Shown: piece by piece, positions 1-11,492 of the stretch | Numbering within the stretch: the stretch's first letter is position 1 | How the letters are laid out: every line of letters starts with the position of its first letter | NCBI GenBank assembly: GCA_020465985.1 | Contig: JAANYP010002864.1 | Location: forward strand, 186,001 to 250,000 | Origin: Centrapalus pauciflorus | Taxonomy: Eukaryota; Streptophyta; Magnoliopsida; Asterales; Asteraceae | Direction of reading: 5' to 3' | DNA length: 64,000 bases | Program-made: the position numbers and the translations under genes | Notes under the pieces: generated by a model | Database searches by the model: none | What the model was told of the DNA's origin: nothing | The model's input: only the letters and a program-made list of their open reading frames with translations

Positions 1-115
1 AAAATTTGTTAAATATTGGAAGATTTTCATTTTCTTTCTATTATTTTTCTAAGTTCTTGTATTGCATGTATCTGTAGTATTTTCTTTCACCTCTAAGGGA
101 ACATTGTTGGGTATT

Positions 116-596
116 AAATGTAGAGGTGAAAAACAATAAGAATAAGAGTGTAAGGACTATTCTTGTAATTAGCCTATAGTATAGTAGGTTAGTATAAAAG
201 AAAATTTCAAGGGAAATTTCCCAAGTCTAGAAAAGTCTCTCGTATACTTGTGTGTGCTTCTTAAGGTGTGTTTGAGGGAGAATCATTCAATGTGTGCAAG
301 ATTTATGCTTAATGTGTTTGATCTACTAGATCCAAGTTTTATCAAATTCAATGATAGACGTGCCTAGAAGCCTAAACAGTTAAGATGAGATTTACATCTC
401 CTTCATTAAGTAGATATTTTTATGCCCCTTGGTGATCGATTTGGAAGGAAATACATGTTTTTTGCTCAGATGGAATTGATGTGTTCTATTTTATTCTTAT
501 AGTTCAATTTGAAACAATAATCATGAATACTATAGTTGATCGAATTGAATCCATGCCTAGTACTCATATTAATATATTGTCTTGCAAGGGATAAAT
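116..596 (+). repeat. Direct repeat copy A (LTR-like, ~481 bp)
   Basis: This segment is repeated in the same orientation at 11493-11949 with only scattered differences and one ~22-bp deletion in the second copy. It contains a TATA-like motif (TATAAAAG near 194) followed by a transcript-leader-like stretch, as in copia LTRs, and a TGTTGGG sequence lies just upstream at about 105. No primer-binding site follows it, so calling it an LTR is only inference. The two copies bracket about 10.9 kb. Confidence 0.75.
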
Positions 597-1075
597 GCTC
601 GTTGCAAATTTCTTTTGCTATGGAAAAATCAGTCGCTAATCAGTCGCTAATCCGTCGCTAACACTGCTTTGCGATGGAATGGCGACCAAATTTGTCCTCT
701 CTTAAATGCTCGTCGGAAATTTCTTTTGCTATGGATTTACGACGATTTTTGTTGACGAATTTGCACCGGAGAATTTTTGTGACAGATTTGCGATAGTTAT
801 TATTTTGCTATGAATTTGCGATGGAAATTTGTTGCGACGGATTTGTGACCGAAATGTTGCGATGGATTTGCGATGGAACTTTTGATACGGATTTGCGATG
901 GAAATCTTTTACGATGGATTTTGCGACAGAATTTTTTTGTAATGGATTTTGCAACGGAATTAGTTTATGACGAATATACGATGGATCATATTCGTAATAG
1001 TTCTCTCGCGAAATTTAAGATTCAATTTTCTTGCTTACGACACAAATCCGTCACAAAATGAAAGAAAATTAATAG
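597..1075. repeat. GCGACGG-type dispersed short repeats (left block)
   Basis: The stretch is dominated by degenerate copies of motifs such as TTTGCGATGGA and GCGACGGATTTG. Motifs of this type are common in the subterminal regions of plant CACTA and some Mutator elements. A related block lies at 10850-11475. No CACTA-type terminus is visible at the edge, so the element type is not settled. Short ORFs here are by-products of the repeat. Confidence 0.6.
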
Positions 1076-1957
1076 CTAGCTTTTGTATTTTTGTTTTTTC
1101 CTGTTTGCATACCACTAAAAACAACAAATTAAAACGAAAATGATCTAATATTAAAATTAAGAAACCAACTAATAATATCCAATAATAAACTCAACAAAGT
1201 TATCATAATAAACTCCAAGGAACATAACGTTCAACAATCCAATAAAAATCCAAGTGACAAGGTTCTAACCTTCATTATAATTACAGAATGCAAAAACCTT
1301 CATTACAGACTTCTAAATCTTCTGCTGAAGTTCACACCGACATACAAACTAGAATCTAGCCCAAAAACTTAAAACACCATAATGGCATAATACCATACAC
1401 CAAAACTCAAGTGTTGCTTGAACTTGAAACTGCTTTCACAAACAAGCTTCTGTCATCTCCGTCTGCAATTCCACTGCTCAAGTGAAACACGTTTTATAAG
1501 AGCGAGCATGAATTGGAGACAGAGGCTACCAGAGAAATGATACACGAAAAACGGAACAAGATTTATTACCTGTGCAGCCTCTGTATTGGTAATAAAAGTG
1601 ATGTATTTTGACGCAAGAAACTTCAGAAGCTTAACAGTTCTTTCTCCTAGCAAAACCTACAAAGAAATATTTTTATTGTTTCACCAATTGTCAAATTTTT
1701 TAGTTTTTTTTTTGCTTTTGAGATCCTTGATGTTGGCCTTAATTAGTAGGATAGTGTTTTTGTGCATATGTATGTGAAGAAGCACATGTGTCACTTGACG
1801 GCATCAAGTTTATGTCTATATGGTGATCCAAAATACTTCATGTGGTTTCATTTGGGCCATGCACATACTGATGCATAGAAGGCTGTAAAAATGCAAAATG
1901 AACATCTCCAACTTCAATTGAAGAATAAGACGTGAAATCGAATAGGGAGCCACAAGA
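1076..1957. other. Unassigned intergenic DNA
   Basis: AT-rich non-coding sequence. Two ORFs of about 65 codons overlap on opposite strands near 1453-1777 but show no recognisable domain, so I do not call a gene. The Tekay-like LTR begins at 1958. Confidence 0.5.
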
Positions 1958-2542
1958 TGTAACACCCTCTAAACCCAACTAAAAGCCACGTCATTTACAA
2001 TACACAAGTGGCATTAACGCAATCAAAATCCATATCACAATGTCTAGGTTTACACAAACACTGATTAATTAAAACATTTTACACACATTTAACCACAATA
2101 TCCAGAAGTCAACCCGACATACAAAACCCGACCCAAACCCGATGTTCATATACAACCCAGTATCATTTATCCCAAAGTTTCCCCAACAGCATAAGGAGCA
2201 CATACATATAACAAAAGCAGAATCTCTCGATCACAGCAAGACAAGCTCCTATCTTCGCTCAGGTGCCGGCGGTCCTATCTTCGGTTCCCCTGATACACAC
2301 ATCAGACTCGAATACGTAAGCCTCGCAGCTCGTGAGTACACAAGGGTTAGACACTGCACAGATCACATAATCACATATCGCATGTCACATGGCAGCCCTA
2401 CACTACACGGCATAACACATGCCAGCAAGTCTCTAATCAGAGACCCTAGAGATCCAATACAAGAAGAGATTCTCATCTCAATTGGGGAATCCCTCCCCCC
2501 TGGAGCCAAGCCACGCCCGTGGAGGTTAGCAGGCGTAACGGC

Positions 2543-2641
<99 letters not shown>

Positions 2642-3760
2642 GAACCCTACACAGGGTTAAACAGAGCTACACCGCTCTCGCGATAACCCACCGCGATAAA
2701 CTATAATGGATCTCATATATATATAACACATATAAGGAAAGAAGGACCATACCTGAGGGGCAGCTAGCAGTTCCCAACACAATCACAACAATAATATATG
2801 CACATATTATGACTCGATAAAAGTAGGCCCTTTGAAAAGAACTCGTGTACTCACCTGGATCACCCTGCACAATCTCCCTAACTAGTTGATCCGTACCCGT
2901 CCCGTGACAATCTCTGATAATCCCTGTACACAAATTAATTCTCCCCAGATTAATCCCAGATATCCCATAACTGATAATATACCCAAATGAACCCCACAAA
3001 ACAACCCAACGGACCCCCAAAGCCCAAACCGACCCAAGCCCGCAGGAGCCGGATCGCGGCCGCACTGGCCCGATCACGGCCCGCGTTCCCCAAAAACATC
3101 GCGGCCGCGCTTGGCGCATCGCGACCGCGCCCACGAAGCAGAACAATTCCCCTGTTCGCTGTTTCAGTTCTGCCCAGGGGTTATTTCACCCCTAAACTTC
3201 GATTCCAGCAGAAAGTACTCATACAAATGATACTAAAACTCTTCTAACACATAGACACACCAATTCCCAACATATCTCAACGTTTAACACACAAAATCAG
3301 ATTCAAATCTAGGGGTTTCTTACCTTGAACTCAAGTACACAAAGAAGGGGTCTCAATTTCAACTTTAACACTTGAATCTTCACTTGATTTGGTTTTGAAT
3401 CCACTCCAGCAGCAAGGAGCTCACATACACACTCTTTTCCTTTGAATTGCACAAAAGAAAGGATAAGGAAACACGTCATATACATATAAGTACACGTTAC
3501 GGATCCGGTTATATCGCGGGTTCGACACCGATACCCAACCCCAATATCAAAAATCCACTATTTATATCATTAAATCTCATTTAATCTCGTGAATCCATAA
3601 TTATAATTTATCCACTAAAATTATATCCCGAATCCACGTAATTCCCGTCCCGACACGTATAATCTACTATACGGGACGCAATTGGACCAACGCAATAATC
3701 ACTATTATAATTAGTCAATAGGATAATTACACGTACCTGCTCGGAAATCGGGGTGTTACA
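1958..3760 (-). repeat. 3' LTR of the Tekay-like element
   Basis: It begins TGTAACACCC and ends GGGTGTTACA on the plus strand, the near-palindromic ends typical of this lineage. The adjoining polypurine tract fixes the inner edge at 3760. It includes a long TA microsatellite at 2545-2639 and a GC-rich segment with repeated ATCGCGGCC-like words around 3050-3130. ORFs across 2142-2660 and 2667-3146 are LTR sequence, not genes. Confidence 0.92.
2545..2639. repeat. (TA)n microsatellite
   Basis: About 95 bp of uninterrupted AT dinucleotide inside the 3' LTR. The 5' LTR has an irregular AT-rich insertion at the same place (about 9207-9315), so the site expanded or mutated independently after insertion. 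Confidence 0.95.
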
Positions 3761-3777
3761 AATCCTCCCCCCTTACA
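3761..3777 (-). promoter_or_regulatory. Polypurine tract
   Basis: Read on the minus strand this is a G-run within purines (GTAAGGGGGGAGGATT) directly abutting the 3' LTR. It is the expected plus-strand DNA priming site of an LTR retrotransposon. Confidence 0.9.
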
Positions 3778-3795
3778 AAGATTCCGTCCCGGAAT

Positions 3796-6700
3796 CTAAC
3801 TCTGACTCTGGAACAGGAAAGGATAGCGACTCCGCATCTTAGACTCGGGCTCCCAAGTTGCGCTGGTACCCTTATGGTGTCTCCACTGAACGAGTACCAA
3901 CGATATTTCTTTATTGCGCAACCTCTTCACCTTGCGATCAGTAATCATCTCTGGCTGCTCAGCATACCTCAACTGGTCATCCACTGATATCTCAGACAAT
4001 GGCACATACTGATCCTCTTTCGCTAAACACTTTCTCAAATGGCTCACGTGGAACGTGTCATGAACACCGGCTAACTCTGGCGGCAATCTCAACCGGTAGG
4101 CCTGATCTCTGACCCTGGCAATGATCTCAAAGGGCCCTATATACCTCGGACTCAGCTTGCCCCAGTGCCTGAATCGGATAACACCCTTCCACGGAGACAC
4201 CTTCAGCAACACCTGATCCCCAACACTGAATTCGAGCTCCGAAGTACGACGGTCAGCGTAACACTTCTGACGGCTCTGTGCAACACGCATATGCTCACGG
4301 ATCACAGCTACTTTATCACTCGTCTCCTGAAGTAGCTCGGGCCCACTGATCGGTCGCTCACCGACCTCACCCCAACACACTGGGGTTAGACACTTACGGA
4401 CATATAATACTTCGAACGGTGCCATCTTAATCGAGGCATGGTAGCTATTATTGTAAGCAAACTCTACTAACGGGAGATGCACATCCCAGCTACCCTTGAA
4501 GTCTATGGCACATGCTCTTAAAATGTCCTCGAGTGTCTGATTAGTGCGCTCAGTCTGCCCATCTGTCTGAGGCCTGTAAGCTGTACTCAGCTGAACCCAG
4601 GTACCCAGCTCTCTCTGGAAGCTCTGCCAGAACCGCGAGGTGAAACGAGTATCGCGATCAGAAGTAATCGACTTCGGAATCCCATGACGCGACACTACCT
4701 CATCAACATACAGCCGTGCTAGCTGATCCATCGTGATCGTACCCCGAACAGCAAGAAAATGCGCACTCTTAGTCAACCGGTCCACTATGACCCAAATCAT
4801 GTCGCTCCCACGCACGGTATGAGGAAGTCTGACGATGAAATCCATCGTGATGTGGTACCACTTCCACTCGGGAATCTCAAGTGGCTGTAGACGGCCGTGC
4901 GGTTTCTGGTGCTCACTTTTAACCCGCAAACACGTCATACACTGCTCGACATAACGGCCCACATCCCTTTTCATACCCGGCCACCAGTAGAACTCTCGGA
5001 GGTCTCGGTACATCTTGGTGCTCCCAGGGTGAATGGATAGCCTCGACTTATGCGACTCGTCAAGGATCAGTTGTCGCAAGTTCCCAACTCTGGGAACCCA
5101 AACTCTGCCTCTCATCGTATACATCCCTCGGTCATCCCTAACCAATGACTCTGTCTGTCCTACCAACCTCTCTCTCTTCACATTCTGCTCCCGCAAACCC
5201 TCTATCTGTGTCAATCTCAGACTGTCAATCAGGGTAGAGGTGATCTCGAGTCTCACAGCTCGAGAGGTAACCGTCTGGGCACACGCCTTACGGCTCAAGG
5301 CGTCAGCAACTACGTTCGCTTTCCCGGGATGATACTGTATCTCACAGTCATAATCTTTCAGAAGCTCTAAACTGCGTCTCTGTCGCATGTTCAATTCCTT
5401 CTGACTGAAAAGATACTGGAGGCTCTTGTGATCAGTATAAACCACAAACTGGGACCCATATAGATAATGCCGCCATATCTTTAACGCAAAGACTATGGCA
5501 TCCAACTCAAGATCATGGACCGTATGATTCTCCTCATATGTCTTTAGCTGCCTTGAAGCGTAGGCAATCACCTTGCCTCGCTGCATCAATACACAACCCA
5601 GCCCCGTCCCTGATGCATCACAGTATACCGCGAAATCATCCGTGCCCTCGGGCAAAGCCAACACCGGCGCCTGGCACAATCGAGCTCTCAATTCAGCAAA
5701 GGCAGTCTCCTGCTCGTCATTCCACTCGAATGGTACGCCCTGCAGTGTCAATCTCGTCAACGGCATGGCTATCCGCGAAAAGTTCTGGATGAACCGTCTG
5801 TAGTAGCCTGCTAATCCCAGGAAACTACGAATCTCTGGCACGGTCTTAGGCTGCTCCCAACTCATCACAGCCTCGATCTTCGCGGGATCCACTTTGATGC
5901 CCTCACTGCTCACGACATGGCCCAAGAACTGCAACTCTCGGAGCCAGAACTCGCACTTCGAAAATTTCGCATAGAGTCTCTCTCTCTGCAGCATGCTCAG
6001 GACCTCCCTCAAGTGCTGCTCATGCTCCTCAGCGCTCCTCGAATAAATCAATATGTCGTCGATGAACACGATCACAAACCGATCCAACATGGCTCTACAC
6101 ACCCTGTTCATCAAATCCATGAAGGCTGCGGGTGCGTTAGTCAGTCCGAATGGCATGACTAAGAACTCATAATGTCCATAGCGCGTCCTGAAGGCTGTCT
6201 TGGGCACATCCTCTTCCCTGACCTTCAGCTGGTGATATCCAGATCGTAAATCAATCTTCGAGAAAAAGCTAGATCCCTGTAGTTGGTCGAATAAACCGTC
6301 GATTCGCGAAAGTGGATATCTATTCTTCACAGTCACTTTATTCAGCTCTCTGTAATCGATACACATTCGCATGGTACCGTCTTTCTTCTTCACGAACAAC
6401 ACCGGTGCTCCCCACGGTGATGAGCTCGGACGGATAAATCCCCTATCCAGCAACTCCTGAAGCTGAGTCATCATCTCTCGCATCTCAGTGGGTGCCAGCC
6501 TATAAGGCGTCTTCGCAATCGGCACCGCTCCAGGGATAAGGTCGATCCGGAACTCTACCTGACGATCTGGCGGTAGCCCAGGTAACTCATCTGGGAATAC
6601 CTCAGGGTAGTCTCGCACAACAGGTACATCCCCTACCTTCGTCTTCTCCTTATGGGCGTCAATCACATAAGCCAAGAAGGTTTCGCAACCCTTGGTCACG

Positions 6701-7026
6701 TATCTCTGAGCTCTAACCATCGAGATAATCCCAATCTCGCCCTTTCGCCTCTCCCCGTAAACTGTGACGACCTCAGTCTCAGACATCGGTATCCTGATCA
6801 TCTTCTTAGCACAAAGAATATCTGCCTGGCGGGCTGTCATCCAGTCCATACCGACGATCACATCGAAGCTGCTGATCTCGATAGGCAGTAAATCAATCAG
6901 GAATTGGTGAGTGTCGATCTCGAGTACACATTCCCGATAAACACGGCTCACTAACGCGGTACTGCCGTCTACCCTCTCGACAATCAATGGCACAGATAAC
7001 ACAGTAGGAGCAATAGTAAAATAAGC
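3796..7026 (-). CDS. Tekay-like pol polyprotein (PR C-term, RT, RNase H, IN, chromodomain-like tail)
   Basis: An open frame of about 1,070 codons that makes element cDNA and integrates it. From the N-terminus it shows the end of the protease (VGMDWM near residue 51), RT with FIDDIL as the catalytic aspartate pair, RNase H (YCDASG; TDHKSLQYLF), an HHCC-type integrase zinc region (YWWPGMKRDVG; CMTC), the integrase core (MDFI; SDRDTRF; RPQTDGQTER), and a chromodomain-like C-terminus (VQWRHHKG; TWEPE). The frame is continuous with the upstream PR/gag frame and separated from it only by a TGA at 7027-7029. No ATG opens it; the first in-frame candidate after the stop is a GTG at 7002. Expression would therefore depend on gag-pol read-through or the element is dead. 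Its pol is the best-preserved retroelement coding region in the window. Confidence 0.92.
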   Translation of the reverse strand, partial: AYFTIAPTVLSVPLIVERVDGSTALVSRVYRECVLEIDTHQFLIDLLPIEISSFDVIVGMDWMTARQADILCAKKMIRIPMSETEVVTVYGERRKGEIGIISMVRAQRYVTKGCETFLAYVIDAHKEKTKVGDVPVVRDYPEVFPDELPGLPPDRQVEFRIDLIPGAVPIAKTPYRLAPTEMREMMTQLQELLDRGFIRPSSSPWGAPVLFVKKKDGTMRMCIDYRELNKVTVKNRYPLSRIDGLFDQLQGSSFFSKIDLRSGYHQLKVREEDVPKTAFRTRYGHYEFLVMPFGLTNAPAAFMDLMNRVCRAMLDRFVIVFIDDILIYSRSAEEHEQHLREVLSMLQRERLYAKFSKCEFWLRELQFLGHVVSSEGIKVDPAKIEAVMSWEQPKTVPEIRSFLGLAGYYRRFIQNFSRIAMPLTRLTLQGVPFEWNDEQETAFAELRARLCQAPVLALPEGTDDFAVYCDASGTGLGCVLMQRGKVIAYASRQLKTYEENHTVHDLELDAIVFALKIWRHYLYGSQFVVYTDHKSLQYLFSQKELNMRQRRSLELLKDYDCEIQYHPGKANVVADALSRKACAQTVTSRAVRLEITSTLIDSLRLTQIEGLREQNVKRERLVGQTESLVRDDRGMYTMRGRVWVPRVGNLRQLILDESHKSRLSIHPGSTKMYRDLREFYWWPGMKRDVGRYVEQCMTCLRVKSEHQKPHGRLQPLEIPEWKWYHITMDFIVRLPHTVRGSDMIWVIVDRLTKSAHFLAVRGTITMDQLARLYVDEVVSRHGIPKSITSDRDTRFTSRFWQSFQRELGTWVQLSTAYRPQTDGQTERTNQTLEDILRACAIDFKGSWDVHLPLVEFAYNNSYHASIKMAPFEVLYVRKCLTPVCWGEVGERPISGPELLQETSDKVAVIREHMRVAQSRQKCYADRRTSELEFSVGDQVLLKVSPWKGVIRFRHWGKLSPRYIGPFEIIARVRDQAYRLRLPPELAGVHDTFHVSHLRKCLAKEDQYVPLSEISVDDQLRYAEQPEMITDRKVKRLRNKEISLVLVQWRHHKGTSATWEPESKMRSRYPFLFQSQS

Positions 7027-8434
7027 TCAGAAGGACACTGACACATAAGAGCGATCGGCTCCAGAATCAAATAAGACCCGCGCACGCAAGCCATTCAGAA
7101 TGTACGTACCCGTAACAACATCTGGAGCGTCTCTGGCCTCCTCAGCTGTGGCCTGGAACACCCGGCCTCTGGCTCTCGGAGCTGCATCCCTGCGGGAGGT
7201 GGAAGAGGAAGGCTCTTCTCTAGCACCGCTCGTGCTCGCTCCCGGTACTGCTGGTGCCGTCTCAGGGCAATCTCTCATGCGGTGACCCGGATTCCCACAT
7301 CGGAAGCATAATGCCTCAGGGGCTGTACATGTTGTGGCTGTGTGGCCGAACTGGCCGCATCTGAAACATCTGAACTGATCACTAGCACATGGCCCGGCAT
7401 GCCTACGGTGACATCTCGGACAATCTCGCTCCCCAGACGAACTATCAACTCTGCTCCGTGATGCCCGAGACCCCTGCCCAACACTGCTCTGACTAGCTGT
7501 ACGACTATCTCTCTGGGCCTGACCTCTGGATCTGTCATCTCGACCTCTATCTCTGCCTCTGTCTCTGCCCCTGTCTCTACGCGACCCTGTACCCTGCTCC
7601 TGATGACGGCCCTGATCGGGCTGCTGCTCTCTCGGCTCACGCCAGTAACTAGACTGCTCAGAAGGCCCCTGTACGCCGTCTTTGGGAAGGCGGCTACTCT
7701 CGCTGCCTCTCAATCTCACGCTCTCTCATGCGAGCTAGCTCCAACGCTCTAGCGAAAGATGACGTCTCCTGTAATCCCACAAACTCCCTAATATCTGGTC
7801 TCAGGCCGTCAACAAAGGCATCGGCCTTGCGCCTCTCTGTATCTACATGCTGCGGCGCGAACTGGGAGTACTCATTAAAGCGATCCACATACTGCTGCAG
7901 GGACAGATCCCTCTGCTGTAAATGGAGGAAACGGTGCTCCATCTCTCTCTTCTCATCACGGGGCGCATACTGAATCTCAAACATGTCCTTAAACTGAGCC
8001 CAGGACATCGCATATGCACGAGAATCAGACATGGAAGACTCGATAGATCTCCACCACTGTGAGGCTCCACCCCTCAACTGATATGTGGCATACCCAACCA
8101 TATCTTTCGGGTCCACATGAGCAACCCGAAACGCAGACTCAATCTCGCGCTCCCACGCGAGTGTCATCCCTGGCTCACCCCCACCTCTGAACTCTAGAGG
8201 ATTCCCAGTCATGAAATCCTTAAATGAACCCCCTCGCTGAGATGTAGACGAAGAGGCACCCGTGCCCGTATCCTGACCACCCCCAGCACGTGGTCCCATA
8301 TCCTATCCTTGTTCCCTCTCCTGCTCTCTCTGCTGTCTATAAAACTCTGTGAGAACCTCAAGCAGCTCTGACTTGCGGATATACTCATCACCCGGCGGCT
8401 TACCCGCGCCAGAACCTTCCCCCTGATCTGCCAT
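7027..8434 (-). pseudogene. Tekay-like gag plus protease N-terminal part, broken
   Basis: Gag would form the virus-like particle. The ATG at 8434 begins a short N-terminal piece (MADQGEG) that meets an in-frame TAG at codon 44 (8303-8305). The frame then reopens with an ATG at 8299 and carries the retrotransposon gag domain to a TAG at 7694-7696. Reading continues one frame over from about 7719 with an Arg/Asp-rich segment, two CCHC zinc knuckles (CFRCGQFGH; CFRCGNPGH), and the protease motif DSGAD before a TGA at 7027. Two stops and one frameshift make it a pseudogene as it stands. The codon-44 amber is shared with another copy at 50019 (see findings). Confidence 0.88.
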
Positions 8435-8601
8435 ACTGATCTGCACAAAACAAGACGATTAAGCACAAGAAGTAAGTCACCCAGCGTTATACACTAAGCC
8501 AGGTGAATTAAATCCTCTAGTATCCGTCACCGGAATACTCCCCAAGAATCTGAACACGGTCTAAGCTCAAGCATCCCCCGATGCCCAATACTAAAACCAC
8601 A

Positions 8602-8614
8602 AGCTCTGATACCA
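8602..8614 (-). promoter_or_regulatory. Primer-binding site (tRNA-iMet type)
   Basis: The minus strand reads TGGTATCAGAGC four bases inside the LTR end, the standard complement of the initiator tRNA-Met 3' end used to prime plant retrotransposon reverse transcription. Confidence 0.93.
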
Positions 8615-8618
8615 TACA

Positions 8619-9757
8619 TGTAACACCCTCTAAACCCAACTAAAAGCCACGTCATTTACAATACACAAGTGGCATTAACGCAATCAAAATCCATATCACA
8701 ATGTCTAGGTTTACACAAACACTGATTAATTAAAACATTTTACACACATTTAACCACAATATTTAAAGTCAACCCGACATACAAAACCCGACCCAAACCC
8801 GATGTTCATATACAACCCAGTATCATTTATCCCAAAGTTTCCCCAACAGCATAAGGAGCACATACATATAACAAAAGCAGAATCTCTCGATCACAGCAAG
8901 TCAAGCTCCTATCTTCGCTCAGGTGCCGGCGGTCCTATCTTCGGTTCCCCTGATACACATATCAGACTCGAATACGTAAGTTTCGCAGCTCGTGAGTACA
9001 CAAGGGTTAGACACTGCACAGATCACATAATCACATATCGCATGTCACATGGCAGCCCTACCCTACACGGCATAACACATGCCAGCAAGCCTCTAATCAG
9101 AGACCCTAGAGATCCAATACAGGAAGAGATTCTCATATCAATTGGGGAATCCCTCCGCCCTGGAGCCAAGCCACGCCCGTGGAGGTTAACAGGCATAACG
9201 GCCACATATTATACCAAATACATATAATAAAATATATAAATAATTATATATATAATAATAATAAAATATATATAATATAATAATATAATATATATAATAA
9301 TACATAATATGGGATCCTACACACAGGGTTAAACAGAGCTAACACCGCATCTCAGACGAGCGATTAACCCACCAGGATAATTAAACTATAATGGATCTCA
9401 TATATATATAGTAATAATAATATAAATAATATATAATATATTATAATATATAATATATATATATAATATAATAATATAAAATATAATATATATATATTAT
9501 ATATATATATATTAGATATAACACATATAAAGAAAGAAGGACCATACCTGAGGGGCAGCTCGCAGTTCCCAACACAATCACAACAATAATATATGCACAT
9601 ATTATGACTCGATAAAAGTAGGCCCTTTGAAAAGAACTCGTGTACTCACCTAGATCACCCTACACAATCTCCCTAACTGGTTGATCCGTACCGTCCCGTG
9701 ACAATCTCTGATAATCCCTGTACACAAATTAATTCTCCCCAGATTAATCCCAGATAT
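8619..9757 (-). repeat. Truncated 5' LTR of the Tekay-like element
   Basis: It matches 1958-2975 of the 3' LTR from TGTAACACCC until AGATATCCC at about 9757, where similarity stops abruptly. About 800 bp of the outer part is absent. Two AT-rich stretches (about 9207-9315 and 9399-9515) are not in the partner LTR in this form and look like microsatellite expansions with decay. Confidence 0.9.
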
Positions 9758-10849
9758 CCCTATATTTATAATAAAAAAATTAATTTACTACTAATATATA
9801 AATTTCATCTGGTAAATTTAATATTAAAATATATTCTCGTTATTAATTATTAAACAAATTGTAATCCTCTCCTTAACACAAAATATACACAATTAATAAC
9901 ATTGGATAACAAGTTATAACTCAAATACTAGATTAAATATAAAAATTAAAAAAACCTTAAACTAAAAAACAATAATTATAAAATGAAAGCAAACTTGAAA
10001 AAAAAATAGAAACTAATGTATATAGAAAACCAAAAATATATACTGAATTAAAAAAATAAAACGCGATACAACTATAAAATTCAAAAAGAAAAAAAAGGAA
10101 TAGGAAGAACATAATATGGAATCAGTTAATTGTATATAGAAAGCTGCAAAAAAATATAAGAAATATAATAAGACGATACGATTTGAATATAAACGAGCAA
10201 AAACATATTACAACTTTTTTATTTTTAATGTTAATTTGTTTAGTATGAAGATTTTATATAGTATAATTTACAAAAACAAATTATTATAAGTGATATGATA
10301 TTTTAATTTAATTTGGATGAACGTTTATATTAGTGTGTTTCTACATAAAAACACGTTTTAAACAATATTAAACAATTTTTAAAATATTAGCTTTTTTCCA
10401 CATGTGCATTAACTTTTATATTAGCTTGTTTCTACATAAAACACATTTTAAACAATTTTAAAAATAAAAAAATGATAAAAGCTCGTAGCAAATCCATCCA
10501 ATTTGCGACGACTTTGTGACAGAATTTGAGAATTATATTAATTTTAATGTCCTTTCTGCACAATCATACATGTATCGTGTTTTGGGGTCGAATATGCCCA
10601 TTTAGATACATTCGTTGATATACGTAAGTTGTATGTCGTTAGCTTTGTGATTATATAAACACGCTTGTATATAAACACCGAGTAACATACAGACCTATAC
10701 ACATGAATGCATATATCATTATGGAATTGACCCTAATTTTCCATATACATATACATTAACTTTATATTAGCTTGTTTGTGCGTAATACTCATTTAAAACA
10801 AAGAAATAAACAAAAAATTTCAATAGTCCGTAGCAAATCTGACGCAATT
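9758..10849. other. AT-rich DNA with a dispersed ~60-bp repeat
   Basis: No coding sequence. A phrase built around TATTAGCTTGTTTCTACAT followed by AAAACAC and TTTTAAACAAT recurs in degenerate form at about 10325-10380, 10410-10460 and 10752-10800. An ORF at 10767-11129 (minus) is a by-product of the flanking repeat. Confidence 0.55.
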
Positions 10850-11475
10850 TTGCTATCGATTTGCGATGAATTTGCGACAACCTAGAAATTCTTCGCAAAT
10901 CCATCGCTAATACGTTGCAATTTGAAGATGGATATTTCCGTCGCAAATTTCTGTCACTGTTCGAGACGGAATTGCGACGGAATATAATTAAAATAAGAAA
11001 AAAAATATAATGTTCAAGGTTTTGCGATGAACTTGCGATAAACTGAAAATCCTTCGCAAATTCATCACTAATACATCGCAAATCCGTCGCAAATTGGAGA
11101 TTAATATTTCCGTCGCAAATTTCCGTCACTGTTTGGGACAGAATTGCGACGAAATATAATTAAAATAAGAAAAAAATTATAACGTTCAAGGTTTTACGAT
11201 GAACTTACGACAAACTAAAAATCTTTTGCAAATACATCACTAATACATTGCAAATCCGTCGCAAATTGGAGATGGGTATTTCCGTCGCAAATTTTTTGTC
11301 ACTGTTTGGGACGGAATTGCGACGGAATATAATTAAAATAAGAAAAAAATATAATGTTCAAGGTTTTGCGATGAATTTGCGACAAATTGAAAATCCTTCG
11401 CAAATCCATCACTAATACATTGGCAAATCCATCGCAAATTGGAGATGGATATTTTCGTCGCAAATTTCCTGATAA
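10850..11475. repeat. Tandem repeat, about four units of ~168 bp, GCGACGG-rich
   Basis: The phrase TTTTGCGATGAA..TTGCGACAAA recurs at about 10860, 11026, 11194 and 11364. Each unit carries the same inner order: CTTCGCAAAT, CAAATCCGTCGCAAATTGG, TTTCCGTCGCAAATTT, GGGACGGAATTGCGACGG, then an A-rich spacer. Motif content matches the left block at 597-1075, suggesting both belong to one DNA-element family. Confidence 0.85.
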
Positions 11476-11492
11476 CTGTCTGTATTGTAATG

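Larger units (their letters stand above)
1958..9757 (-). mobile_element. Tekay-like Ty3/gypsy chromovirus
   Basis: On the minus strand the order is truncated 5' LTR (8619-9757), primer-binding site, gag, PR-RT-RNase H-IN with a chromodomain-like tail, polypurine tract, 3' LTR (1958-3760). Domain order and C-terminal tail place it among chromoviruses, probably the Tekay/Del lineage. Over the ~590 bp where both LTRs align cleanly I count roughly 15 differences, so the insertion is fairly young, although gag carries stops and a frameshift. The outer ~800 bp of the 5' LTR is missing, so no target duplication can be checked. Confidence 0.93.

Noticed and set aside
2142..2660. 172-codon ORF ending in a long Ile/Tyr repeat
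   Set aside because: It is LTR sequence plus a TA microsatellite; the second LTR gives a similar ORF at 8802 that ends differently.
2667..3146. 159-codon minus-strand ORF
   Set aside because: Lies wholly within the LTR, has no domain, and is not preserved in the partner LTR.
10850..11475. Possible CRISPR-like or rRNA-spacer repeat
   Set aside because: Units are contiguous ~168-bp tandem copies without spacers, and the context is a plant nuclear transposon cluster.
597..11492. A single large CACTA element spanning the whole block
   Set aside because: GCGACGG motifs occur at both sides but no CACTA termini, inverted repeats or 3-bp duplication were found.
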